Assembly: GCF_002939385.1 (NCBI RefSeq)
Contig: NZ_MULI01000013.1
Coordinates: 62,001-126,000, forward strand
Direction of reading: 5' to 3'
Length of the DNA stretch: 64,000 bases
Source of the DNA: Streptomyces sp. MH60
GTDB lineage: Bacteria > Actinomycetota > Actinomycetes > Streptomycetales > Streptomycetaceae
A program made the translations under genes and the position numbers. Below, piece by piece: positions 11,052 through 20,456 of the stretch. A model generated the notes under the pieces. It had not been told where the DNA came from and searched no databases. It saw only the letters and a list, made by a program, of their open reading frames with translations. Position 1 is the first letter of the stretch; each line of letters begins with the position of its first letter.

Positions 11052-12315
11052 AGCCAGCGCCCCGTACGACTTCGTGGGGATCGGCCTCGGCCCCTTCAAC
11101 CTCGGCCTGGCCTGCCTCACCGAGCCCATAGCCGAGCTGAACGGCGTCTTCCTGGAGTCCAAGCCCGACTTCGAGTGGCACGCCGGGATGTTCCTGGACG
11201 GCGCCCACCTCCAGACCCCGTTCATGTCGGACCTGGTCACGCTCGCCGACCCCACCTCGCCGTACTCCTTCCTCAACTACCTCAAGGAGAAGGGCCGGCT
11301 GTACTCGTTCTACATCCGGGAGAACTTCTACCCCCTGCGCGTCGAGTACGACGACTACTGCCGCTGGGCCGCGCACCAGCTGAGCAGCGTCCGCTTCTCC
11401 ACCACGGTCACCGAGGTCACGTACGACGAACGGGCGGAGCTGTACGCCGTCGCCACCACCTCCGGCGACACCTACCGCGCCCGCCGCCTCGTCCTCGGCA
11501 CCGGCACCCCGCCGCACATCCCGGACGCCTGCCGGGGCCTGGCCGGCGACTTCCTCCACAACTCCCGGTACGTGCGGCACCGGGCGGAGCTGGTGAAGAA
11601 GAAGTCGATCACCCTGGTCGGCAGCGGCCAGTCCGCCGCCGAGATCTACCTGGACCTGCTGGGCGACATCGACGTCCACGGCTACCGGCTGAACTGGGTG
11701 ACCCGCTCCCCGCGCTTCTTCCCCCTCGAATACACCAAGCTCACCCTGGAGATGACGTCCCCGGAGTACGTGGACTACTACCACGCGCTGCCCGAGGACA
11801 CCCGCTACCGCCTCACGGCCGAGCAGAAGGGCCTCTTCAAGGGCATCGACGGCGACCTGATCAACGAGATCTTCGACCTGCTCTACCGGAAGCGGCTCGC
11901 CGGACCGGTCCCCACCCGCCTGCTCACCAACTCGGCGCTGACCGGGGCCCGGTACGCGGACGGCACCTACACGCTCGGCTTCCGCCAGGAGGAGCAGGGC
12001 AAGGACTTCGAGATCGAGACCGAGGGCCTGGTCCTCGCCACCGGCTACCGGTACGCCGAGCCGGAGTTCCTCAAGCCCGTCCGCGACCGGCTGCGCTACG
12101 ACTCCCGGGGCAACTTCGACATCGCCCGCAACTACGCCGTGGACGTCACCGGAGGCGGCGTGTTCCTGCAGAACGCGGGAGTCCACGCGCACAGCGTCAC
12201 CAGCCCCGACCTGGGCATGGGCGCCTACCGCAACAGCTGCATCGTCCGGGAGCTGCTCGGCCGCGCGTACTACCCGGTCGAGAAGACGATCGCGTTCCAG
12301 GAGTTCGCCGTATGA
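11035..12315 (+). CDS. desB: Cadaverine N-monooxygenase (FAD/NADPH)
   Basis: This 426-aa flavoprotein of the lysine/ornithine N-hydroxylase family converts cadaverine to N-hydroxycadaverine. The FAD motif [14 protein letters not shown] opens the protein, [19 protein letters not shown] is the NADPH Rossmann motif, and [13 protein letters not shown] is the conserved C-terminal ATG motif. Translation begins at TTG (11035) inside the desA coding region, with GGGAG about six bases upstream. A later start would remove the FAD motif. Its stop overlaps the desC ATG. Confidence 0.95.
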   Translation: MTALPEASAPYDFVGIGLGPFNLGLACLTEPIAELNGVFLESKPDFEWHAGMFLDGAHLQTPFMSDLVTLADPTSPYSFLNYLKEKGRLYSFYIRENFYPLRVEYDDYCRWAAHQLSSVRFSTTVTEVTYDERAELYAVATTSGDTYRARRLVLGTGTPPHIPDACRGLAGDFLHNSRYVRHRAELVKKKSITLVGSGQSAAEIYLDLLGDIDVHGYRLNWVTRSPRFFPLEYTKLTLEMTSPEYVDYYHALPEDTRYRLTAEQKGLFKGIDGDLINEIFDLLYRKRLAGPVPTRLLTNSALTGARYADGTYTLGFRQEEQGKDFEIETEGLVLATGYRYAEPEFLKPVRDRLRYDSRGNFDIARNYAVDVTGGGVFLQNAGVHAHSVTSPDLGMGAYRNSCIVRELLGRAYYPVEKTIAFQEFAV

Positions 12316-12878
12316 GCCGTATGAGCCGCACGAGCACCACCACCACCGCCGTCGGGGCGCTGACCCTGCGCCCCCTCGACCCGCTGAAGGACGCCGAGCT
12401 GCTGCACCGCTGGCTCACCCACCCCAAGTCCGCGTTCTGGATGATGCAGGACGCCAGGCTGGTGGACGTGGAGCGGGCCTACATGGAGCTGGCCGCCGAC
12501 GAGCACCAGCAGGCCCACCTCGGCCTGCACGACGGGGTCCCGGCCTTCCTGATGGAGCGCTACGACCCCGCCCACCGCGAGCTGGTCGGACTGTACGAGC
12601 CCGAGCCGGGCGACGTCGGCATGCACTTCCTGGTCGCGCCGACCGACCGGCCCGTGCACGGCTTCACCCGGGCGGTGATCACCACCGTCATGGCCGAGCT
12701 GTTCGCCGACCCGGCGACCCGGCGGGTCGTCGTCGAACCGGACGTCGCCAACACCGCCGTCCACGCCCTGAACGCAGCCGTCGGATTCGTGCCCGAGCGC
12801 GAGATCCAGAAGCCGGAGAAGAAGGCGTTGCTGAGCTTCTGCACCCGCGAGCGGTTCGAGAAGGCGGTGTCCGCATGA
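12312..12878 (+). CDS. desC: N-hydroxycadaverine acyltransferase (GNAT fold)
   Basis: This 188-aa IucB-like GNAT acyltransferase attaches succinyl or acetyl groups (from CoA) to N-hydroxycadaverine, supplying monomers for DesD. Family features include the N-terminal segment [22 protein letters not shown], the W-x-M-x-D block [20 protein letters not shown] and [18 protein letters not shown] near the acyl-CoA site. The ATG at 12312 overlaps the desB stop (ATGA). A second in-frame ATG nine bases later (MSRMSR) could be the true start. The desD ATG overlaps its stop. Confidence 0.93.
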   Translation: MSRMSRTSTTTTAVGALTLRPLDPLKDAELLHRWLTHPKSAFWMMQDARLVDVERAYMELAADEHQQAHLGLHDGVPAFLMERYDPAHRELVGLYEPEPGDVGMHFLVAPTDRPVHGFTRAVITTVMAELFADPATRRVVVEPDVANTAVHALNAAVGFVPEREIQKPEKKALLSFCTRERFEKAVSA

Positions 12879-14659
12879 GCCTCGCCGACGCCGTCGCCCA
12901 CCTGACCCCCGCACACTGGGAGCGGGCCAACCGCCTCCTGGTCCGCAAGGCACTGGCCGAGTTCACCCACGAGCGGCTGCTGGCCCCCGAGCGGGAGCGG
13001 GACGACGGGGGCGGGCAGACGTACGCCGTCCGCAGCGACGACGGCACGACCGTGTACCGCTTCACCGCCACCGTCCGCGCCCTGGACCACTGGCAGGTGG
13101 ACGCCGACTCCCTCACCCGCCACCGCGACGGCGCCGAACTGCCGCTCGCCGCGCTGGACTTCTTCATCGAGCTGCGGCAGACGCTGGGCCTGAGCGACGA
13201 GATCCTGCCCGTCTATCTGGAGGAGATCTCCTCCACCCTCTCCGGGACCTGCTACAAGCTGACCAAGCAGCAGCTCACCTCAGCCGAGCTGGCCCGCGGC
13301 GGCTTCCAGGCCGTCGAGACCGGCATGACCGAGGGCCACCCCTGCTTCGTCGCCAACAACGGGCGCCTCGGCTTCGGCATCCACGAGTACCTGTCGTACG
13401 CCCCCGAGACCGCGAGCCCGGTCCGGCTGGTGTGGCTGGCCGCGCACCGCTCGCGGGCGGCGTTCACGGCCGGCGTGGGCATCGAGTACGAGTCCTTCGT
13501 CCGGGACGAGCTGGGCGCGGCCACCGTCGACCGCTTCCACGGCGTGCTGCGCGAGCGCGGCCTGGACCCGGCCGACTACCTCCTCATCCCGGTCCACCCC
13601 TGGCAGTGGTGGAACAAGCTCACCGTCACCTTCGCCGCCGAGGTCGCCCGCGGGCACCTGGTCTGCCTCGGCGAGGGCGACGACGCGTACCTGGCCCAGC
13701 AGTCCATCCGCACCTTCTTCAACGCCTCGCACCCCGAGAAGCACTATGTGAAGACGGCCCTGTCCGTCCTCAACATGGGCTTCATGCGCGGTCTGTCGGC
13801 GGCGTACATGGAGGCCACCCCGGCCATCAACGACTGGCTCGCCCGGCTGATCGAGGGCGACCCGGTGCTGAAGGCGACGGGGCTGAGCATCATCCGGGAG
13901 CGGGCGGCCGTCGGCTACCGGCACCTGGAGTACGAGCAGGCCACCGACCGCTACTCGCCGTACCGCAAGATGCTGGCGGCGCTGTGGCGGGAGAGTCCGG
14001 TGCCGTCCCTCCAGGAGGGCGAGACGCTCGCCACCATGGCCTCGCTGGTCCACGTCGACCACGAGGGCGCCTCCTTCGCGGGCGCGCTGATCGAGCGGTC
14101 CGGGCTCGCGCCCGCCGAGTGGCTGCGGCGCTACCTGCGGGCCTACTACGTCCCGCTGCTGCACAGCTTCTACGCCTACGACCTGGTGTACATGCCGCAC
14201 GGCGAGAACGTCATCCTGGTCCTGGAGGACGGGGTGGTCCGGCGGGCGATCTACAAGGACATCGCCGAGGAGATCGCGGTGATGGACCCGGACGCCGTGC
14301 TGCCGCCGGAGGTCTCCCGCATCGCGGTGGACGTGCCGGACGACAAGAAGCTCCTGTCGATCTTCACGGACGTCTTCGACTGCTTCTTCCGCTTCCTGGC
14401 CGCGAACCTCGCGGACGAGGGGTTCCTGACGGAGGACGCCTTCTGGCGGACGGTCGCGGAGGTCACCCGGGAGTACCAGGAGTCGGTGCCGGAGCTGGCC
14501 GACAAGTTCGAGCGGTACGACATGTTCGCGCCCGAGTTCGCGCTGTCCTGCCTCAACCGGCTCCAGCTGCGCGACAACCGGCAGATGGTGGACCTCGCCG
14601 ACCCGTCCGGCGCGCTCCAGCTGATCGGGAACCTGAGGAATCCGCTGGCCGGACGGTAG
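12875..14659 (+). CDS. desD: Desferrioxamine synthetase (NIS synthetase, IucA/IucC family)
   Basis: This 594-aa ATP-dependent NIS synthetase oligomerises and macrocyclises N-hydroxy-N-succinylcadaverine into desferrioxamines. The IucA/IucC domain spans about 140-400. It includes EGHPCFVANNGRLGFG (ATP-binding region), HPWQWWNKL and the SIRTFF segment. A FhuF-like C-terminal region follows with YDLVYMPHGENVILVLEDG. It is translationally coupled to desC by ATGA and is the last gene before a strong terminator. Confidence 0.96.
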   Translation: MSLADAVAHLTPAHWERANRLLVRKALAEFTHERLLAPERERDDGGGQTYAVRSDDGTTVYRFTATVRALDHWQVDADSLTRHRDGAELPLAALDFFIELRQTLGLSDEILPVYLEEISSTLSGTCYKLTKQQLTSAELARGGFQAVETGMTEGHPCFVANNGRLGFGIHEYLSYAPETASPVRLVWLAAHRSRAAFTAGVGIEYESFVRDELGAATVDRFHGVLRERGLDPADYLLIPVHPWQWWNKLTVTFAAEVARGHLVCLGEGDDAYLAQQSIRTFFNASHPEKHYVKTALSVLNMGFMRGLSAAYMEATPAINDWLARLIEGDPVLKATGLSIIRERAAVGYRHLEYEQATDRYSPYRKMLAALWRESPVPSLQEGETLATMASLVHVDHEGASFAGALIERSGLAPAEWLRRYLRAYYVPLLHSFYAYDLVYMPHGENVILVLEDGVVRRAIYKDIAEEIAVMDPDAVLPPEVSRIAVDVPDDKKLLSIFTDVFDCFFRFLAANLADEGFLTEDAFWRTVAEVTREYQESVPELADKFERYDMFAPEFALSCLNRLQLRDNRQMVDLADPSGALQLIGNLRNPLAGR

Positions 14660-14681
14660 GCGGTCAGCGCCCCCACGGACG

Positions 14682-14719
14682 GACGGGCACCCCGGAGACG
14701 GTCCTCCGGGGTGCCCGTC
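14682..14719 (+). terminator. Strong bidirectional-looking terminator after desD
   Basis: A perfect 16-bp stem, GACGGGCACCCCGGAG (14682-14697) with its complement at 14704-14719 and a 6-nt loop, lies between the convergent desD and hexosaminidase genes. It can serve both strands. Confidence 0.8.
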
Positions 14720-14731
14720 GTGCCGTCCGGG

Positions 14732-16339
14732 TCAGGCCCAGGGCACCTGCGGCGAGCGGTAGTAGTCGATCCCCATCGCCTCCCAGCGCGGTGCCTGCCC
14801 GGCGAGCCGCACCTTGTAGGTGTCCCAGTCGTGTGTCGACGCCGGGGACCAGCCCAGCTCGGCGACGCCCGGCAGCCTCGGGAAGGCCATGAAGTCCAGC
14901 TGGTCCGGGTCGGACAGGGTCTCCGTCCACAGCGGGGCCTCGACCCCGCGGACCGCCTCGGCCGGGGCGCCCGGCAGATAGGCGGCCGGGTCCCAGTCGT
15001 AGGACCGCTGCACCTCGACGTAGCCCGCCCAGGACAGGCCCAGCGGGGTGTCCTTGGTGTACTTCATGTCCAGGTACGTCCGGTCGGCCGGGGAGAGGAT
15101 CAGCCCGGTGCCGTTCCGCGCGGCCTCGGCGACCTCGGCCTTCTCCGCGTCGCTGGTGCGGTCCAGGCCCCAGTACTGGACGAGCGCCCCCTCGACCGGT
15201 TCGGCACCGGCCAGCTGGTGCCAGCCGACGACCGTCTTGCCGTACTTGGCGACGATCGGCTGCACCCGCTTCATGAACGTCACGAAGTCGGCGTGCGGCG
15301 TGGAGTGCGCCTCGTCGCCGCCGATGTGGAGGTAGCGGCCGGGGGTGAGCGCGGCGAGTTCGCCGAGGACGTCGTCCACGAAGTCGTAGGTGACGTCCTT
15401 GTCCACGCACAGCGTGCTGAAGCCGACCTTGGTGCCGGTGTAGAGCGGGGGTGCCACGCCGTCGCAGTTCAGCTCGGCGTAGGAGGCGAGGGCGGCGTTG
15501 GTGTGGCCGGGCATGTCGATCTCGGGCACGACCTCCAGGTGGCGGGAGGCCGCGTAGCGGACGATCTCCCGGTAGTCCGCCTTGGTGTAGTAGCCGCCGG
15601 GACCGCCGCCGACCTCGGTGGAGCCGCCGTACGTCGCCAGGCGCGGCCAGGAGTCGATGGCGATGCGCCAGCCCTGGTCGTCGCTGAGGTGCAGGTGGAG
15701 CTTGTTGTACTTGTAGAGGGCGACGCGGTCGATGTAGCGCTTGACCTCGTCGACGCCGAAGAAGTGCCGGGAGACGTCGAGCATGGCGCCGCGCCAGGCG
15801 TAGCGCGGGGTGTCCTCGATGGTGCCGCCCGCGACCAGCCAGGGGCCGGGCTGCGCGGTGTCCTTCTCGACGGCGGCGGGCAGCAGCTGACGCAGGGTCT
15901 GGACGCCGTGGAAGAGCCCGGCGGCCTCGCGGGCGGTGATGGTGACGCCCGAGCGTCCGCTGTCGAGGCGGTAGCCCTCGTCGCCGTACGGGCCCTCGGC
16001 CAGGCGCAGTCGTATGCCGCCGTGGCCGTGGGAGGTGACGGGCAGTCGGTAACCGGTGGCGGGCCGCAGGAGGTCCGCGAGGTAGTCGCCGACGCGGCGG
16101 GCCTCGCGCGAGTCGTCGACGCGGATGTGGGTGCCGCGGGTGATGCGGTACGGGGCGCCGCCGGGGTCGACCGAGGCGGGGGCCGGGATCACCCGGTCCA
16201 GCGGGGTCGGTTCCGCGGCGGTCTTCCGGTCCGGGGCGGCGCCGGTGGTCATGGCGCCGACCGCCGCCACCAGCAGCAGCGCTCCCAGCAGCCGGGTGAT
16301 GCGGGGAGTCGTTCTGTGGTGCCGTCGATGAGGTCTCAC
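14732..16339 (-). CDS. Secreted beta-N-acetylhexosaminidase (GH20)
   Basis: This 535-aa exported GH20 enzyme removes terminal GlcNAc from chito-oligosaccharides. An N-terminal basic stretch and hydrophobic segment (RLLGALLLVAAVGAMTTGAA) form a signal peptide. A GH20b domain (about 60-180) precedes the catalytic barrel, with the Asp-Glu pair in YLHIGGDEAHSTPHADF and the aromatic pocket motif HLHLSDDQGWRI. I chose the GTG start because GAAGGGAG lies eight bases upstream. The open frame continues far upstream but lacks a signal peptide there. It links to the GlcNAc/glmS gene next door in theme; I see no clear DasR site upstream. Confidence 0.92.
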   Translation of the reverse strand: MRPHRRHHRTTPRITRLLGALLLVAAVGAMTTGAAPDRKTAAEPTPLDRVIPAPASVDPGGAPYRITRGTHIRVDDSREARRVGDYLADLLRPATGYRLPVTSHGHGGIRLRLAEGPYGDEGYRLDSGRSGVTITAREAAGLFHGVQTLRQLLPAAVEKDTAQPGPWLVAGGTIEDTPRYAWRGAMLDVSRHFFGVDEVKRYIDRVALYKYNKLHLHLSDDQGWRIAIDSWPRLATYGGSTEVGGGPGGYYTKADYREIVRYAASRHLEVVPEIDMPGHTNAALASYAELNCDGVAPPLYTGTKVGFSTLCVDKDVTYDFVDDVLGELAALTPGRYLHIGGDEAHSTPHADFVTFMKRVQPIVAKYGKTVVGWHQLAGAEPVEGALVQYWGLDRTSDAEKAEVAEAARNGTGLILSPADRTYLDMKYTKDTPLGLSWAGYVEVQRSYDWDPAAYLPGAPAEAVRGVEAPLWTETLSDPDQLDFMAFPRLPGVAELGWSPASTHDWDTYKVRLAGQAPRWEAMGIDYYRSPQVPWA

Positions 16340-16453
16340 GTGCGCTCCCTTCGCGAGGCGTGCAATCAGGGGTCCGGGGACGGGGGTTGGGGACGGGTGC
16401 GGACCACTCTCCCGCACCATCACCGCCCGCGGGAGCGATGAAACAATCCCCGC

Positions 16454-17341
16454 ATGGCGGAAATCATCCAGAAGGACGGAACGTGGGTCTTCGACGGCGA
16501 CGCCCTGCGGCTGACACCCGGGCGGGACAAGAACGTCAGTCTGCTCCGCAGGGAACTGGGTGAACTGCTCGTGCCGCTGGCCGCGTTGGCGGGCATATCG
16601 TTCGAGCAGGGGAAGAAGTCGGGGCGGCTCAGGCTGCGGCTGCGGGACGGCGCCGACCCCCTGCTGCACGCGACGGGCGGCCGGCTGACCGAGCCGCACG
16701 ACCCGTACCAGCTCCTGGTGGAGTCCGACCGGTACGGGGTGGCCGAGTACTTCGTGGACGAGGTGCGCAACGCGCTGCTCCTCGACCAGGTGCCGTCCGG
16801 CCCGGTGGACGCCTATCTGCTGCCGGGGCCCTCGGTGCCGCTGTCGGTGTCGGCCGGGGACGGGGTCGCGAGCTTCGACGGGGAACGGGTGCGCCTGGAG
16901 TGGAAGTGGCAGGCGGAGGACGCCAAGTCGGCCGCCGGACCGCGCACCCTGCCCCTCGCCGACATCGTCGCCGTGGAGTGGCAGCCGACGGTCGGCCTGG
17001 AGAACGGCCACCTCCGCTTCACCGTGCGGGCGGCGCCGAGCAAGGTGCCGCCGAAGTACGACCCCAACGCCGTGGAGCTGTGGGGCTTCAAGAAGGACCC
17101 GCTGATGGCCCTGGTGGCCGCGGCCGTGCAGGCCCGCCTCCCGCACCCGGCCGCCCGTACGGCCCTGGAGGACGCCCGCCCGGCCGACGAGACGGCCACT
17201 CCCCCGTCCCCACCGGCCGCCGAGGACGACCACGACGCCCTGCTGCGAAGGCTGCGGGAGCTGGGCGAACTGCACCGCTCCGGGGTACTGACGGACGAGG
17301 AGTTCACCCTGGCGAAGCAGGCGGTACTGAAGCGCATGTAG
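16454..17341 (+). CDS. DUF4429 protein with C-terminal SHOCT domain
   Basis: This 295-aa cytoplasmic protein has no signal peptide or membrane segment. Two similar beta-rich repeats occupy about 1-110 and 130-235. Each follows a pattern of an INITIAL W/V-F-x-G-D/E-R-x-R-L core (WVFDGDALRLTP; VASFDGERVRLEWKW), as in DUF4429. The last 35 residues (LLRRLRELGELHRSGVLTDEEFTLAKQAVL) are a SHOCT domain, a short oligomerisation module. The role is unknown; related proteins are common in Streptomyces and hint at a link to other SHOCT or PH-like proteins. It stands alone, divergent from the hexosaminidase. Confidence 0.8.
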   Translation: MAEIIQKDGTWVFDGDALRLTPGRDKNVSLLRRELGELLVPLAALAGISFEQGKKSGRLRLRLRDGADPLLHATGGRLTEPHDPYQLLVESDRYGVAEYFVDEVRNALLLDQVPSGPVDAYLLPGPSVPLSVSAGDGVASFDGERVRLEWKWQAEDAKSAAGPRTLPLADIVAVEWQPTVGLENGHLRFTVRAAPSKVPPKYDPNAVELWGFKKDPLMALVAAAVQARLPHPAARTALEDARPADETATPPSPPAAEDDHDALLRRLRELGELHRSGVLTDEEFTLAKQAVLKRM

Positions 17342-17368
17342 TCACGGCGACACACAGCATTCCCCAAG

Positions 17369-17388
17369 CCTGCCCGATATCGGGCAGG
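17369..17388. promoter_or_regulatory. Perfect 20-bp palindrome CCTGCCCGATATCGGGCAGG
   Basis: This exact 20-bp palindrome lies between the DUF4429/SHOCT gene and the 97-aa gene preceding glmS. It could be an operator for the small gene/glmS unit, or a hairpin that terminates the upstream gene. The absence of a U-tract and the symmetry through the centre favour a protein-binding site. No known regulator consensus comes to mind. Confidence 0.5.
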
Positions 17389-17392
17389 ATTC

Positions 17393-17686
17393 TTGCGTAA
17401 GCGTCTCTCTTACCCCAGGATCTACCGGGTGCACGACGAACTCGTTGATCATCTGACGCGGTCCACCCCCCTGAGCCGGGGCGAGGCGCTGCGTGTGGTC
17501 CAGGACGTGCTCGCCTACTTCGACGAGACGACCGAGGAATACGTCCGTCGCCGCCACCGCGAGCTCCAGGCCCAGGGCCTGGTGAACGCGACGATCTTCG
17601 AGCGGATCGAGGCGGAACTGAAATACCGGGCGGTCGCACCCCCGGAGCTGTCGCTCCGTCAGCTGCGCCGCATCGTCTACGGCTGA
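17393..17686 (+). CDS. Conserved 97-aa protein upstream of glmS, unknown function
   Basis: I do not recognise a family with certainty. The protein is helical and charged, with TPLSRGEALRVVQDVLAYFDETTEEYVRRRHRELQAQG suggesting a small alpha-helical bundle, and it ends ELSLRQLRRIVYG. There is no signal peptide or membrane segment. The TTG at 17393 gives a protein beginning MRKRLSYPRIYRVHDEL. A GTG at 17429 with AGGATC upstream would give an 85-aa version and would separate the start better from the palindrome. It lies 51 bp upstream of glmS in the same direction and may be co-transcribed with it. Confidence 0.7.
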   Translation: MRKRLSYPRIYRVHDELVDHLTRSTPLSRGEALRVVQDVLAYFDETTEEYVRRRHRELQAQGLVNATIFERIEAELKYRAVAPPELSLRQLRRIVYG

Positions 17687-17737
17687 GAAGCCGGCTACGG
17701 CCGAGAGGCCGAAGAGAGACACGAGGTTTACCGATAC

Positions 17738-19555
17738 ATGTGCGGAATCGTCGGATACATCGGCAAGCGGGACGTCGCGCCCCTGCTCCTCGAAGGCCTC
17801 CAGCGCCTGGAGTACCGCGGGTACGACTCGGCGGGCATCGTCGTCACCTCCCCGAAGGCGGCCGGCCTGCGGATGGTCAAGGCCAAGGGCCGGGTGCGCG
17901 ACCTGGAGGCCAAGGTCCCGGCGCGCTTCAAGGGCACCACCGGCATCGCCCACACCCGCTGGGCCACCCACGGCGCCCCCTCCGACGTGAACGCCCACCC
18001 GCACATGTCGGCCGACAACAAGGTCGCCGTCGTCCACAACGGCATCATCGACAACGCCGCCGACCTGCGCCGCAAGCTGGAGGCGGACGGCGTCGAGTTC
18101 CTCTCCGAGACCGACACCGAGGTCCTCGTCCACCTCATCGCCCGCTCCGAGGCCGAGAAGCTGGAGGACAAGGTCCGCGAGACCCTGCGGGTCATCGAGG
18201 GCACGTACGGCATCGCCGTGATGCACGCCGACTTCCCCGAGCGCATCGTCGTGGCCCGCAACGGCTCGCCGGTCGTCCTCGGCATCGGCGAGAAGGAGAT
18301 GTTCGTCGCCTCGGACATCGCCGCGCTGGTCGCCCACACCCGGCAGATAGTCACGCTCGACGACGGCGAGATGGCCACCCTCAAGGCCGACGACTTCCGC
18401 ACCTACACCACCGAGGGCACCCGCACCACGTCCGAGCCGACGACCGTGGAGTGGGAGGCCGCCTCCTACGACATGGGCGGCCACGACACCTACATGCACA
18501 AGGAGATCCACGAGCAGGCCGAGGCCGTGGACCGCGTGCTGCGCGGCCGGATCGACGACCGCTTCTCCACCGTGCACCTCGGCGGCCTCAACCTGGACGC
18601 CCGCGACGCGCGCGCCGTGCGCCGCGTGAAGATCCTCGGCTGCGGCACCTCGTACCACGCGGGCCAGATCGGCGCCCAGATGATCGAGGAGCTGGCCCGC
18701 ATCCCCGCGGACGCCGAGCCGGCCTCCGAGTTCCGCTACCGCAACGCGGTCGTCGACCCCGACACCCTGTACATCGCCGTCTCCCAGTCCGGTGAGACCT
18801 ACGACGTGCTGGCCGCCGTGCAGGAGCTGAAGCGCAAGGGCGCCCGGGTCCTCGGCATCGTCAACGTGGTCGGTTCGGCGATCGCCCGCGAGGCCGACGG
18901 CGGCATGTACGTGCACGCCGGCCCGGAGGTCTGCGTCGTCTCCACCAAGTGCTTCACCAACACCTGCGTCGCCTTCGCGCTGCTCGCCCTGCACCTGGGC
19001 CGCACCCGCGACCTCTCGGTCCGCGACGGCAAGCGGATCATCGAGGGCCTGCGCAAGCTGCCCGCGCAGATCTCCGAGATGCTGGAGCAGGAGGAGGACA
19101 TCAAGAAGCTGGCCGCGCAGTACGCCGACGCCCGCTCGATGCTCTTCATCGGCCGTGTGCGGGGCTACCCGGTGGCCCGCGAGGCCTCCCTGAAGCTCAA
19201 GGAGGTCTCCTACATCCACGCCGAGGCGTACCCGGCCTCCGAGCTGAAGCACGGCCCGCTCGCCCTGATCGAGCCGGCCCTGCCGACGGTCGCGATCGTG
19301 CCGGACGACGACCTGCTGGAGAAGAACCGCGCGGCGATGGAGGAGATCAAGGCCCGCAGCGGTCAGATCCTCGCCGTCGCCCACCAGGAGCAGGAGAAGG
19401 CCGACCACACCATCGTCGTCCCGAAGAACGAGGACGAGCTGGACCCGATCCTCATGGGCATCCCGCTCCAGCTCCTCGCGTACCACACGGCGCTGGCGCT
19501 CGGCCGGGACATCGACAAGCCCCGCAACCTCGCCAAGTCGGTGACGGTGGAGTAG
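17738..19555 (+). CDS. glmS: Glutamine--fructose-6-phosphate aminotransferase
   Basis: This 605-aa enzyme makes glucosamine-6-phosphate from fructose-6-phosphate and glutamine, entering peptidoglycan and amino-sugar synthesis. The N-terminal class II glutaminase domain begins MCGIVGYIG, with Cys2 as nucleophile, followed by LEYRGYDSAG and TRWATHG. Two SIS sugar-phosphate isomerase domains follow (ILGCGTSYHAGQIGAQMIE; SMLFIGRVRGYPVAREASLKLKEVSYIHAE). The C-terminus KPRNLAKSVTVE is the conserved isomerase tail. No glmS ribozyme-like leader is apparent in the 51-bp upstream gap. Confidence 0.96.
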   Translation: MCGIVGYIGKRDVAPLLLEGLQRLEYRGYDSAGIVVTSPKAAGLRMVKAKGRVRDLEAKVPARFKGTTGIAHTRWATHGAPSDVNAHPHMSADNKVAVVHNGIIDNAADLRRKLEADGVEFLSETDTEVLVHLIARSEAEKLEDKVRETLRVIEGTYGIAVMHADFPERIVVARNGSPVVLGIGEKEMFVASDIAALVAHTRQIVTLDDGEMATLKADDFRTYTTEGTRTTSEPTTVEWEAASYDMGGHDTYMHKEIHEQAEAVDRVLRGRIDDRFSTVHLGGLNLDARDARAVRRVKILGCGTSYHAGQIGAQMIEELARIPADAEPASEFRYRNAVVDPDTLYIAVSQSGETYDVLAAVQELKRKGARVLGIVNVVGSAIAREADGGMYVHAGPEVCVVSTKCFTNTCVAFALLALHLGRTRDLSVRDGKRIIEGLRKLPAQISEMLEQEEDIKKLAAQYADARSMLFIGRVRGYPVAREASLKLKEVSYIHAEAYPASELKHGPLALIEPALPTVAIVPDDDLLEKNRAAMEEIKARSGQILAVAHQEQEKADHTIVVPKNEDELDPILMGIPLQLLAYHTALALGRDIDKPRNLAKSVTVE

Positions 19556-19636
19556 CCGCCCGCATGCCTCGGGGACGGCCCTCGCGCGTGGTGACACGGG
19601 CGGGGGCCGTTCGTCGCGCCGGACTCGTCCGGTACG

Positions 19637-20164
19637 TCAGGGAATGACCACCACGGGCCGCTTCGCCCGCTTGGCGAGCCGGCCGGCGACGGAGCCGAAG
19701 ATCCGGCCGACCAGGCCGTGACTGGAGCCGACGACGATGGCGTCCGCCTCGTACTCCCGCCCCACCTCTTCGAGTTCGTGGCAGATGTCGCCGCCGCGCT
19801 CGACGAGGATCCAGGGCACTTCGGCGAGGTAGTCCGCGCAGGCCAGCTCCAGACCGAGCACCTCGGTGCGGTGGTCGGGCACGTCGACGAAGACCGGGGG
19901 TTCGCAGCCGGCCCACACGGTGGTGGGCAGCCGGTTGGCGACATGCACGATGACCAGGCCGGAGCCCAGCCGGGAGGCCATGCCGATGGCGTAGGCGAGG
20001 GCGCGCTCGCTGGAGGTGGAGCCGTCGAAGCCGACGACGACACCGTGCTTGAAGGCTGGGTCGCACGACTGGCGTGGCTCTTCCGCCGCCAGGGGCTCGG
20101 CCGCCGTAGGTTCGGCGACGGGCCGCTTGCGGTCCGCGGGTTCGAAGAATTCGTGACCGGCCAT
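19637..20164 (-). CDS. Universal stress protein (UspA family)
   Basis: This is a 175-aa single-domain Usp. An N-terminal extension of about 37 residues precedes VVVGFDGSTSSERALAYAI. The C-terminal ATP-binding signature GSSHGLVGRIFGSVAGRLAKRAKRPVVVIP has the G-2x-G-9x-G-S/T pattern, so ATP binding is expected. It is convergent with glmS and divergent from the small membrane protein. The ATG at 20164 starts MAGHEFFEP; an open frame continues upstream without a better start. Confidence 0.85.
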   Translation of the reverse strand: MAGHEFFEPADRKRPVAEPTAAEPLAAEEPRQSCDPAFKHGVVVGFDGSTSSERALAYAIGMASRLGSGLVIVHVANRLPTTVWAGCEPPVFVDVPDHRTEVLGLELACADYLAEVPWILVERGGDICHELEEVGREYEADAIVVGSSHGLVGRIFGSVAGRLAKRAKRPVVVIP

Positions 20165-20456
20165 GGCTGTCTCGGCGTTTTTATCCTCTATGGGGGACGA
20201 CAGTGTGCGGCGGAGCTGTGTCCGGGAATGGTCTTCCCAACCCCATACCCCCAAGGGTACGGCGGCACGCCTCCTTCGCCCAGATCTCGCAGGGGGTCCC
20301 CGCGGGATTCCCCGGAGCATGCCCGAGAGGGCGCCCGTAACGCAATGGTTGCTGCTCTGTACAGGCGGTTTGCACAGGATTCAACTGTCCGTGACCGGTC
20401 GTGACCGACGCGCCGCGCGGGCGTTGATCACCGTGCCACCACCCCAGGGAGCACCC

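Noticed and set aside
16340..16453. DasR-type operator upstream of the hexosaminidase
   Set aside because: Searched by eye for the ACTGGTCTAGACCACT-like palindrome and found no acceptable match.
17687..17737. glmS ribozyme in the glmS leader
   Set aside because: The leader is only 51 bp and lacks the ribozyme core; such ribozymes are mainly in Firmicutes.
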